Part shown: positions 49,691 through 57,118 of the stretch, one piece after another
Layout of the letters: every line of letters starts with the position of its first letter
Position numbering within the stretch: position 1 is the first letter of the stretch
Assembly: GCF_002224265.1 (NCBI RefSeq)
Contig: NZ_CP012882.1
Coordinates: 1-64,000, forward strand
Length of the DNA: 64,000 bases
Source of the DNA: Vibrio vulnificus NBRC 15645 = ATCC 27562
GTDB taxonomy: Bacteria; Pseudomonadota; Gammaproteobacteria; Enterobacterales; Vibrionaceae
Reading direction: 5' to 3'
Made by a program: the position numbers and the translations under genes
Notes under the pieces: model-generated
Databases searched by the model: none
The model's input: the letters and a program-made list of their open reading frames with translations, nothing else
Told to the model about the DNA's origin: nothing

Positions 49691-49760
49691 TAACATCAAT
49701 TATCATTTACCAAAAAATAGTGATACAGATCGCAAATGCAAATGAGAATAGATATCAATT
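49691..49760 (-). promoter_or_regulatory. Fur-like boxes upstream of the peptidase/TonB-receptor operon
   Basis: TGAGAATAGATATCA at 49743-49757 fits the Fur 7-1-7 consensus (TGATAAT-N-ATTATCA) at 11 or 12 of 14 positions. A second site at 49691-49705 has a perfect right half, ATTATCA. They lie 60-130 bases before the peptidase start, a usual distance for iron repression. The region is AT-rich, so chance matches are possible. Confidence 0.62.
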
Positions 49761-49806
49761 TAAGTAATTACTCAAATACAATCTTCCAGCAGAGAGGTAA
49801 AAAAAA

Positions 49807-49826
49807 CGCCCCGGAACATCGGGGCG
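49807..49826 (-). terminator. Terminator of the DEAD-box helicase gene
   Basis: CGCCCCG (49807-49813) pairs with CGGGGCG (49820-49826). On the minus strand it is followed by a T-run. Confidence 0.9.
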
Positions 49827-49857
49827 GTTTCTCATTTAGGCGATAACGCTAGGAAGG

Positions 49858-51201
49858 TTACTCTTCCGTTGGTGCGGCAGGTTTTTTCTTAGGAATAAAC
49901 ACTGAATCACCCACTGCCACATTTTGGTAGAAGCTCTTATCACGCTTCGCTGGTGCTTTCGACACAGCTTTCTTCTGTGGGCGTGCTTTCTTTGTCGTGT
50001 CTTGCTTCTTCGCACGAAAATCGGGCTTACGTGGTTTGATGCCTTTAAACTTGCCCTTAAGATCATCAAATTCAGAGAAAGCGATGTCTTGCTGAAGGTA
50101 AGCTTCTACACGTTTGAAGCTATCCCAGTCTTTCGGGCCGACCAAGGAGATGGCATCGCCTTTGTTGCCAGCACGGCCAGTACGACCAATACGGTGAACA
50201 TACTCTTCGGTATGCTTTGGCATATCAAAGTTGATCACGTGCGTCACGGTTGAAATATCCAAACCACGCGATGCCACATCCGTCGTCACCAAGATCTTGA
50301 ACACGGTACGCTCAAATTGGCTCATGATGGTATTGCGCTGATTTTGATTCAAACTGCCGCTTAGCGCGATCGCTTTCAGCTTTTTCTCATTCAGTTTTTC
50401 AGTCAGACGATCGGTATCCGAACGTGTCGCCGTGAAAATGATCACCTGACGGTATTCGGCTTCGCTCAACACACGCTCTAGAAGCGCTTCTTTGTGATCT
50501 AAGTGATCACACAAGTAGAAACGTTGAGTGATGTCTTTGTGCTCTTCATTCGACACACCGATGGCGATACGTTTCGGTGCATCCAGCATTTCTGATGCGA
50601 TATCGTTCACTTCTGCGTGATCCAACGTAGCAGAGAACATTAACGTTTGACGACGGCGGTGCTTCGCAGCATTGTGGATGCGGCGTAGCTCTGGTGCAAA
50701 GCCCAGATCGAGCATACGGTCCGCTTCGTCTAGTACCAAGGTCTCAAGACCTTCTAAGAACACAGATTTGTGCTCTAAGTGATCCGCAAGACGCCCTGGA
50801 GTCGCGACAATGAACTTAGGGTAGCGTGCTAACGCTTTTACTTGATCGTTGAAGTTCTCACCACCCACGATCAAGGTTGCGTCGTAGGAAAGGCCGCCCA
50901 ACATGGTACGAAGCTCTCCATACACTTGTTTTGCAAGTTCACGAGTAGGCGCAAGGATCACACCACGCGGGTCACGCGCTGACAATGCTTTTGTTTTTAA
51001 AGACTTATGAAGCATAGGCAAAACAAACGCCAGCGTTTTGCCAGAACCTGTTTTTGAGGATGCCAGCAAATCTTTACCAGCAATCGCAACTGGAATCGCT
51101 TGCTGTTGAATTTTCGTCGCTTTCTGAAAATCTAAGTGCTTTAGGTTCTTCAGTAGGCGATTATCTAAGCCTAAATCTTTAAATTGCAAAGGTTTCTCCA
51201 C
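49858..51201 (-). CDS. DEAD-box RNA helicase
   Basis: This is an ATP-dependent RNA helicase of 447 residues. Motifs in order: Q motif (about 5-35), Walker A SKTGSGKT, PTRELA, DEAD box VLDEADRML, SAT, then the second RecA domain with TTDVASRGLDIS and HRIGRTGRAG. A basic, lysine-rich tail (about 385-447) probably binds RNA. It resembles RhlE/SrmB-type helicases of ribosome assembly and cold adaptation. The start is GTG 51201 with a weak ribosome site; no nearby ATG gives the conserved N-terminus. Single gene with its own terminator. Confidence 0.95.
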   Translation of the reverse strand: MEKPLQFKDLGLDNRLLKNLKHLDFQKATKIQQQAIPVAIAGKDLLASSKTGSGKTLAFVLPMLHKSLKTKALSARDPRGVILAPTRELAKQVYGELRTMLGGLSYDATLIVGGENFNDQVKALARYPKFIVATPGRLADHLEHKSVFLEGLETLVLDEADRMLDLGFAPELRRIHNAAKHRRRQTLMFSATLDHAEVNDIASEMLDAPKRIAIGVSNEEHKDITQRFYLCDHLDHKEALLERVLSEAEYRQVIIFTATRSDTDRLTEKLNEKKLKAIALSGSLNQNQRNTIMSQFERTVFKILVTTDVASRGLDISTVTHVINFDMPKHTEEYVHRIGRTGRAGNKGDAISLVGPKDWDSFKRVEAYLQQDIAFSEFDDLKGKFKGIKPRKPDFRAKKQDTTKKARPQKKAVSKAPAKRDKSFYQNVAVGDSVFIPKKKPAAPTEE

Positions 51202-51557
51202 TATTTTGCACTATCTTGGCCGCTTATTTTGCCGCCGAGAGGGAATCAATAAAAACGCGCAATGATACCTTAAACCGCATAATAAAGGATAGAGATCACA
51301 GAAAAATTATCCACATTTCACAGGAAACATCGGCCTAAAAATTCGATTACCCAAGTTCATGTCAAGCAATAGGCTAACCAGATCCGACACACAACACAGA
51401 AAAACGTCTCATCTCTGTTAGAACTCGGTAAAAATCCTTCAATATGTGGACGTTGCTCACTTTTTAATTCGCTGTTGTCATTTATTGTCGCTACAATCAA
51501 AGAGTCATATGACATTAGTGTCAATAATGACAGACAATTATAGAACAAGGAGTTTTT
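51202..51557. other. Gap between the helicase and Lpp-like genes
   Basis: This is 356 bases of divergent promoter region. Near the lipoprotein gene, TTGTCG (51485-51490) and TATGAC (51508-51513) are spaced 17 bases and could be a sigma-70 promoter. The -10 lies inside the palindrome GTCATATGAC (51504-51513), and a further TGTCA-ATAA-TGACA repeat lies at 51519-51532. A short minus-strand frame at 51357-51548 is not believed to be a gene. Confidence 0.5.
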
Positions 51558-51836
51558 ATGAATAAGATCCTAATTGCAGCTGCCACCTCTTCTGTTCTTT
51601 TACTTGCCGGTTGTGCATCGGGGCCAGATGAACAAACCAAAGCAGCAATGGCGCAGGTAGAAGATCTTAAGAATCAAGTCGATGTACTGACAAAAGAAGT
51701 GGCTGCACTTAAGAGCAATCAAGCGGACGCTGAGATGAAAGCCAAAGAAGCTGCAACCGCAGCGATGGCAGCTCAAGAAGAAGCAGAACGTGCGAACGAG
51801 CGTATCGATAATATTGCTCAGTCGTACACGAAGTAA
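51558..51836 (+). CDS. lpp: Lpp-type major outer-membrane lipoprotein
   Basis: This is a 92-residue lipoprotein with lipobox LLAGC (acylated Cys near residue 19) and a long uninterrupted helix with heptads (MAQVEDLKNQVDVLTKEVAA). The C-terminal Tyr-Thr-Lys is like the terminal Lys that joins E. coli Lpp to peptidoglycan. It should form a coiled-coil trimer tying the outer membrane to the wall. AAGGAG precedes the start. It converges with an L,D-transpeptidase gene 20 bases away, the enzyme type that makes the Lpp-peptidoglycan bond. Confidence 0.92.
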   Translation: MNKILIAAATSSVLLLAGCASGPDEQTKAAMAQVEDLKNQVDVLTKEVAALKSNQADAEMKAKEAATAAMAAQEEAERANERIDNIAQSYTK

Positions 51837-51856
51837 TTGCTGTAATCTGCGTCGGG

Positions 51857-52774
51857 TTATTCAAAACCTGGCGCAGCTACCTCTACGGGCACACCATTTT
51901 GTGCCGCAATCACCGCTTTCGCTTTCGAATCATTCAGATTTAACTCGCTCAACCACCAATCCAACTCTATTGGCACAACTAACTCATCCTGAACCCCATT
52001 GCTTCTGGTGAGTGGCTCGTGCGCTTCAAGGTAAACAATTCGCCCCGGCTCAAGGGACACTTTCACCGGTTGGTTGATGATCTTCACTCTCTGTCCTTTG
52101 TCCACTTGAGAAAACAGCCATTCAATATCTTTTGGCTCCATGCGAATGCAACCAGCACTGACGCGCAAACCGATACCGAAATCTTTGTTCGTTCCGTGGA
52201 TCAAATAATCACCGCTGCCATACGCTAAGCGAAGGGCGTACTCGCCCAACGGGTTATCTGGCCCAGCAGGGACAATTTTAGGCAGCTCGATGCCTTTTTC
52301 TCGATACTCTTTACGGATGGAAGCGGGAGGTGTCCAGGTTGGATTCGGTCGTTTTTCACGAATCGACGTCACCATTTCTGGCGTATCACGCCCGACTCGG
52401 CCAATCCCGACCGGAAAAACGTGCACCTTACCCAGCTCGGGCTCAAAATAATAAAGCCTTAACTCCGCTAAATTGATCACTATGCCTTGGTACTCCACGG
52501 GCGGAAGCACCATTTCACTAGGGATGGAAAGCACATAACCTTCCTGAGGCAGAAACGGGTCTACCCCTTTATTGGCTGCCATCAAGGCCAAAAAGCCCAC
52601 ATCATATTGCTTGGCGATGTTCGCCATGGTTTCGCCTTTTTCAACAACATGATGCTGGATGCGTCCAATTAACCGACTGCCTTCCGCGGGAAGATCATAA
52701 GTCGCAGCGTCGCTCGTCCAACTCAGCAATGCCGCACAGAAAAGCGTAATCAATGTGGGTTTTGGCATTTTCAT
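51857..52774 (-). CDS. L,D-transpeptidase (YkuD/ErfK type) with LysM domain
   Basis: This is an exported enzyme of 305 residues: signal peptide ending TSDA, a LysM peptidoglycan-binding domain (HVVEKGETMANIAKQYDVG, about 38-85), then the YkuD catalytic domain with HGTNKDFGIG and SAGCIRM, whose Cys is the nucleophile. Such enzymes attach Lpp to peptidoglycan or make 3-3 cross-links. The start ATG directly follows the TGA of the photolyase gene, so it is translationally coupled to it. It converges with the lpp-like gene, making Lpp anchoring the best guess for its role. Confidence 0.93.
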   Translation of the reverse strand: MKMPKPTLITLFCAALLSWTSDAATYDLPAEGSRLIGRIQHHVVEKGETMANIAKQYDVGFLALMAANKGVDPFLPQEGYVLSIPSEMVLPPVEYQGIVINLAELRLYYFEPELGKVHVFPVGIGRVGRDTPEMVTSIREKRPNPTWTPPASIRKEYREKGIELPKIVPAGPDNPLGEYALRLAYGSGDYLIHGTNKDFGIGLRVSAGCIRMEPKDIEWLFSQVDKGQRVKIINQPVKVSLEPGRIVYLEAHEPLTRSNGVQDELVVPIELDWWLSELNLNDSKAKAVIAAQNGVPVEVAAPGFE

Positions 52775-54184
52775 TCAGAGACAATCCTTGGCTTGGGTAA
52801 ACAAAGACAAGGTTATCTCTCTTTCCTGTTTGTGATCAACCATTGGCGCTGGGTAATCCAACTGCATGTGACCTGGCCAGTTCCACGGCTGGTGAACGAA
52901 CTTACTCGGCACCTGCGCTAATTCTGGTAGCCAGTGCTTCACAAACTCGCCATTCGGGTCAAACTTCTCTCCCTGCGTAATTGGGTTGAAGATCCGAAAA
53001 TAAGGTTGACCGTCACACCCTGTCGAGGCACACCATTGCCAGCCTCCATTGTTGGCCGCAAAGTCACCGTCCACCAGTTTCTGCATAAAGTATTGCTCGC
53101 CCAGCCGCCAGTTGACGTGCAAATCTTTGGTGAGAAAACTGGCCACGATCATGCGCAAGCGATTATGCATCCATCCCGTTTGGTTGAGTTGCCGCATCGC
53201 TGCATCCACAATGGGGTAGCCTGTTTCCCCTCGGCACCAACGTTCAAACCAGTCCGGTTTTGCTGGCCATAGCAGATGTTTTTCCCACTCGACAAAGCCC
53301 TGCCCTTTGACCAACTTGGGCTCGAAATGAATCAGGTGATGATAGAACTCACGCCAAATAAGCTCACTCAACCACACTTCACGACCATTCGACAGATAAC
53401 TTTGCTGCCAATACAGTCGTGCAATACATTGCCTGACCGAAATGGCGCCAATCGCCAAATAAGGGGACAGCACGCTGGTGCCTGCCGTGGCAGGGAAATC
53501 TCGTTGCTCGTGATAGCGATCCACTTCCTCATGGCAGAAGCGTCTTAACGTCTCACGAATCTGTTGAGAATCAACAGACCATGCCTCGCTGCTTTCTCGT
53601 GGGTAGCTAAACGGCGCCTGCTCATGCCAAAGTGATGATTGCAGGGCTTCAGGCAATACAACCGGCTGCGCCGCTGAGGTTTTGATGATCTGTGGAGGAA
53701 CAAACGATTTCAGCCACGCTTTTTTAAACGGTGTAAAGACTTTGAAATAGTCCCCCTGTTTATTCAACACACTGCCAGGTGCCTGCACACACTTATCTTC
53801 GACATCGAGGGCACCAATCTCTGATGATGCGAGCTGATTGATTAACTGTTCATCACGAACACGCTCATTGACTTCATATTCGCGGTTAAACACCACTTCA
53901 CTAACCGCCAATTGTTCAGCCCAGCTCGCAACGCGTGTTGCGCTTTGTGCGTAGTCATCCACTTCGTCGTACAACAGCGGGATGTTGAGCGCGTTGAGTT
54001 CTTCCGCCAGCACCGCCAAACGCCGCGCAATGAGATCGGCCTGCATAGGCGCCATGTGATGATCACGCCATTGCAAACGGGTGGCCACAAAACAGGCAAC
54101 CACCTCTTGTGAAGTCGCAATAGCATGATTGAGCGCTGTGTTGTCCACACTGCGCAAGTCTCTGCGTAACCAAACCAGCTTCAT
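52775..54184 (-). CDS. phrB: Deoxyribodipyrimidine photolyase (CPD photolyase)
   Basis: This FAD-containing enzyme repairs cyclobutane pyrimidine dimers using blue light. It has 469 residues from ATG 54184 (AGGG before it). The N-terminal alpha/beta antenna domain starts MKLVWLRRDLRSVDN. The C-terminal FAD domain has GYPIVDAAMRQL, GWMHNRLRMIVASFL and NNGGWQWCASTGCDGQPYFR, the core of class I photolyases. It is third in an operon after the DUF523/DUF1722 and MerR genes, a common light-inducible set in gammaproteobacteria. The operon promoter carries TGTACA repeats. Confidence 0.95.
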   Translation of the reverse strand: MKLVWLRRDLRSVDNTALNHAIATSQEVVACFVATRLQWRDHHMAPMQADLIARRLAVLAEELNALNIPLLYDEVDDYAQSATRVASWAEQLAVSEVVFNREYEVNERVRDEQLINQLASSEIGALDVEDKCVQAPGSVLNKQGDYFKVFTPFKKAWLKSFVPPQIIKTSAAQPVVLPEALQSSLWHEQAPFSYPRESSEAWSVDSQQIRETLRRFCHEEVDRYHEQRDFPATAGTSVLSPYLAIGAISVRQCIARLYWQQSYLSNGREVWLSELIWREFYHHLIHFEPKLVKGQGFVEWEKHLLWPAKPDWFERWCRGETGYPIVDAAMRQLNQTGWMHNRLRMIVASFLTKDLHVNWRLGEQYFMQKLVDGDFAANNGGWQWCASTGCDGQPYFRIFNPITQGEKFDPNGEFVKHWLPELAQVPSKFVHQPWNWPGHMQLDYPAPMVDHKQEREITLSLFTQAKDCL

Positions 54185-54192
54185 TACCATCC

Positions 54193-54999
54193 CTACCCAA
54201 ACTGGAGTCGAGCCAGAACATCGCTCAACGTAACTTTGTTGTTATCGAGCATGGACTTAACCATGTTCATCTGTTTCTCTTGCAACGCTCGATGCGAGAA
54301 AATATGCACACGCTGATAGTGTTCGGTGACATCAGCAAAATCGAGCCCAGAAAGATCTTCCACTCCATCAATCAAGGTGACATACCAACCTTGTTCGCTT
54401 AACGTCACTGCCTCCATCCATCCCGCAATAAAATCGCCGCCTTCATAGGAAAGCAGTAGACACTTGCCTTTACTGGCCGCTTTCCGCTCTGCTTCAACAA
54501 TAAAGGTGAGACGAGTATGCAGCATAGAACGAAGTAAGCCTTTTTGTAGGCTACGAGTGGTGCTTTTAACCCGTTCCAATGCCGTCATGACCGGATATAA
54601 GAACTGATCGCAAACCACCGAAAATGGATACTCTTTCAGAACCGTATTGAGCACCGACTCAGCCTTGCCTGCGTTCAGTACAGACAGAGCCGTCAACATT
54701 CGTTCGACTTCATCTAACTCACGACTCTCCGCTGCCAACGCGCCTTCGGCATCGGGGTTTACCAGCAGATCTTTCACCTTGCCGATGGCAATACCTTTAG
54801 CGAGCCAACCCTGAATTTCGCGAATCATCTCGATATTGTCTTCACTGTAGAGTCGATGCCCTTTCTCAGTACGTTCGGGTTGAACTAAATTGTAGCGACG
54901 CTGCCACGCCCTTAAAGTGACCGGCTTAACCCCCGTAATCTCAGAGACTTCGCGAATCGCATACCACTTTTCTACTGCATTTTCTTCATTACAAACCAT
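54193..54999 (-). CDS. MerR-family regulator of the photolyase operon (LitR/CarH-like, no B12 motif)
   Basis: This is a transcription regulator of 268 residues. The N-terminal MerR helix-turn-helix (about 10-78) reads YAIREVSEITGVKPVTLRAW followed by QRRYNLVQPERTEKGHRLYS. The remaining 190 residues look like the helical plus Rossmann-like half of B12-binding MerR light sensors (LitR/CarH), but the cobalamin motif DxHxxG is not visible. It may therefore respond to light indirectly or to another signal. It overlaps the upstream gene by 11 bases and lies directly before phrB. It is the natural candidate to bind the TGTACA pairs upstream of the operon. Confidence 0.87.
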   Translation of the reverse strand: MVCNEENAVEKWYAIREVSEITGVKPVTLRAWQRRYNLVQPERTEKGHRLYSEDNIEMIREIQGWLAKGIAIGKVKDLLVNPDAEGALAAESRELDEVERMLTALSVLNAGKAESVLNTVLKEYPFSVVCDQFLYPVMTALERVKSTTRSLQKGLLRSMLHTRLTFIVEAERKAASKGKCLLLSYEGGDFIAGWMEAVTLSEQGWYVTLIDGVEDLSGLDFADVTEHYQRVHIFSHRALQEKQMNMVKSMLDNNKVTLSDVLARLQFG

Positions 55000-55942
55000 A
55001 ACGTAATTTCAACTCTTGTGGATAAGGCTTGAGGTATTTTTGGCTTTCCAAATAGCCATCAGGATGGGTATTGAGATAGTGGCGAATCAAGGTCAATGGT
55101 GCCAACAGTGGCAGCATACCTGTGCGATAATCATCGATCACTTGCGCCAACTCGCTTTTCTGCTCTTTGTTCAGTGCCGTTTTAAAATAGCCTTGAACAT
55201 GCATCAACACATTGGTGTTGTTTTTACGGCTTGCTCGATGGGTTAGCGCGACCATCAACCCTTGACGGTATTCAACAGCAAACTCGTTGATATCATAATC
55301 GGCTATTTTGGCTACCAAGCGGCCCAAGGTTTTATAAGACTCTGGATGATGCGCCATCAAGGTCAGTTTGTAGCGAGAGTGGAACTCGACGATGCTTTTG
55401 CGCGACAACTGATTCAGCACGTTGGTATTAAAATCATGCAGGCAATAAACACGAGTGACGAAATTTTCACGCAGCACAGGATCGTTCAGGCGGCCATCTT
55501 CTTCCACCGGCAACCAAGGCATTTTGCGCATCAGAGTTTGGGTGTACAAACCAACGCCTTCTTTCTCCGCGCCATGAGCTTTGTAGACCTTGACCTTCTC
55601 CATGCCACAGGTGGGTGATTTTGCGCAGACAATGTAACCACTTAAAGAGTGTGCCATTAATCGATCAACTTGCTGCTCAGAGTAAGAGAGCATCTGCTCA
55701 GTGTAATCTTTGTCAGGGTTCTTTGTTTCCACCATCGCGATTCGTTCTTCATTCGAAATAAGGCGAATCGTCGGGCGCGGTACAGGCATTCCCATCCCCA
55801 CCTCAGGGCAAACCGGCACAAAGGAGAAGTGTGGCATCAGTTCCTGCACCACAAAACGACTCTGTTTATGTCCCCCATCAAAACGGACTTGATCACCCAA
55901 CACACATGCACTGATACCGATCTTTAGTGTAGAAGAACTCAT
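54989..55942 (-). CDS. DUF523-DUF1722 protein (YbgA-type)
   Basis: This is a 317-residue protein started at ATG 55942, eight bases after AAGGG (ATG 55948 and GTG 55951 are alternatives). The N-terminal DUF523 domain (about 1-150) has ISACVLGDQVRFDGGHK, the CPEVGMGMPVPR segment and a SPTCGM motif; its conserved cysteines might bind metal. The C-terminal DUF1722 domain (about 190-305) matches E. coli YbgA, which also neighbours phrB. The role is not established, though a link with photoreactivation is widely suggested by gene order. First gene of the operon. Confidence 0.9.
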   Translation of the reverse strand: MSSSTLKIGISACVLGDQVRFDGGHKQSRFVVQELMPHFSFVPVCPEVGMGMPVPRPTIRLISNEERIAMVETKNPDKDYTEQMLSYSEQQVDRLMAHSLSGYIVCAKSPTCGMEKVKVYKAHGAEKEGVGLYTQTLMRKMPWLPVEEDGRLNDPVLRENFVTRVYCLHDFNTNVLNQLSRKSIVEFHSRYKLTLMAHHPESYKTLGRLVAKIADYDINEFAVEYRQGLMVALTHRASRKNNTNVLMHVQGYFKTALNKEQKSELAQVIDDYRTGMLPLLAPLTLIRHYLNTHPDGYLESQKYLKPYPQELKLRYGL

Positions 55943-55954
55943 GCTCATCACCCT

Positions 55955-56023
55955 TGTACAAAAAAATTACTTGTACAATTTATAGCAAGCAAACTTGAGT
56001 TGTACAAATATTTTTTTTGTACA
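55955..56023 (-). promoter_or_regulatory. Two TGTACA-N11-TGTACA pairs upstream of the photolyase operon
   Basis: The palindrome TGTACA occurs at 55955-55960, 55972-55977, 56001-56006 and 56018-56023. Within each pair the starts are exactly 17 bases apart. The pair nearest the gene covers the ribosome site region, and a TATAAAT-like -10 (minus strand, near 55980-55986) lies between the pairs. This looks like a cooperative operator array for the MerR-family protein. Confidence 0.8.
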
Positions 56024-56357
56024 TATCTAGGAAAAATCCACAATTAACGTTACTAAACCATGTCATAGGTTATTAACATGTAACAAATCACCCATAAGTT
56101 GCGACGCTCCCACCCCCTCCCAACGCCCCTGTGACGCACTTCAAGCATGGCAAATCGATTGCCCCTTAAGTTTCAACATTTTTAGTTATCAATCGTGGTT
56201 ATAAATGTATAATCAGGAGCTTTTGTGAGCCACCTCTCATGGAATGGCGAATTATCTAGCTAGTATTGCCTCAACGAACGAAAACAGTTTCAACAGAATT
56301 GGTAATTTGACTCTGTTTTTGATGACAATTACCTCAATAGAAATATTGGAGAATACT
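56024..56357 (+). other. Region upstream of deoD
   Basis: This is 334 bases between the TGTACA array and deoD. A TATAAT-type -10 near 56207-56213 with TTATCA upstream may be the deoD promoter, leaving a leader of about 140 bases. An open frame continuing upstream of deoD to 56244 is not favoured, because GGAG precedes the ATG at 56358. No CytR or CRP site was convincing. Confidence 0.45.
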
Positions 56358-57068
56358 ATGGCAACCCCACACATCAACGCACAACCAGGTGATTTTGCAG
56401 AAACCGTACTTATGCCAGGCGATCCGCTACGCGCTAAGTACATCGCAGAAACTTTCTTGGAAGATGTAAAACAAGTTTGTGACGTTCGTAACATGTTCGG
56501 CTTCACTGGCACTTACAAAGGTAAAAAAGTGTCTGTTATGGGCCACGGTATGGGTATCCCATCTGCATGTATCTATGTTCACGAACTGATCGCGGAATAC
56601 GGCGTGAAAAATGTTATCCGCGTTGGTAGCTGTGGCGCGGTGCGCGACGACGTTAACCTGATGGACGTTGTGATCGGCATGGGTGCTTCGACGGATTCTA
56701 AAGTAAACCGTATCCGCTTTAACGATCACGATTTCGCTGCACTGGCGGATTACGGTCTATTGGAAGAAGCCGTTAAACAAGCACGTGCGCAAAACGTACC
56801 AGTAAAAGTCGGTAACGTATTCTCTGCGGATCTTTTCTACACACCAGAAGCAGACATCTTCGAGAAGATGGAAAAACTGGGCATCCTAGGTGTGGATATG
56901 GAAGCGGCTGGCATCTACGGTGTGGCTGCGGATCTGAAAGCAAAAGCACTGACTATTCTGACTGTTTCTGACCACATCATCCGTGGCGAGAAACTAAGCT
57001 CTGAAGATCGTCAGAAGTCGTTCAACGACATGATGAAAGTCGCGCTAGAAACAGCAATCAATCTTTAA
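56358..57068 (+). CDS. deoD: Purine nucleoside phosphorylase, DeoD type
   Basis: This hexameric enzyme splits purine (deoxy)ribonucleosides with phosphate into base and (deoxy)ribose-1-phosphate in nucleoside salvage. It has 236 residues (family about 235-240), starting at ATG 56358 after GGAG. Recognisable parts: [16 protein letters not shown] at the phosphate site, [26 protein letters not shown] and [13 protein letters not shown], which holds the ribose-binding Met-Glu, and the catalytic Asp in VSDH. It stands apart from a deoCAB operon; vibrios often carry a second deoD copy. Confidence 0.95.
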   Translation: MATPHINAQPGDFAETVLMPGDPLRAKYIAETFLEDVKQVCDVRNMFGFTGTYKGKKVSVMGHGMGIPSACIYVHELIAEYGVKNVIRVGSCGAVRDDVNLMDVVIGMGASTDSKVNRIRFNDHDFAALADYGLLEEAVKQARAQNVPVKVGNVFSADLFYTPEADIFEKMEKLGILGVDMEAAGIYGVAADLKAKALTILTVSDHIIRGEKLSSEDRQKSFNDMMKVALETAINL

Positions 57069-57075
57069 GTTTTTT

Positions 57076-57093
57076 GGCTGGGTTCGCCCAGCC
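57076..57093 (+). terminator. GC-rich UUCG hairpin after deoD
   Basis: GGCTGGG (57076-57082) and CCCAGCC (57087-57093) close a TTCG tetraloop. No T-run follows, so it is a stable mRNA hairpin between deoD and the next gene, either a weak terminator or a 3' protector. Confidence 0.6.
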
Positions 57094-57118
57094 ACCGAAT
57101 AATCCCGAGGGGGCGATC

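Noticed and set aside
51357-51548. Minus-strand 63-residue frame upstream of lpp
   Set aside because: No ribosome site or similarity; it covers the probable lpp promoter.
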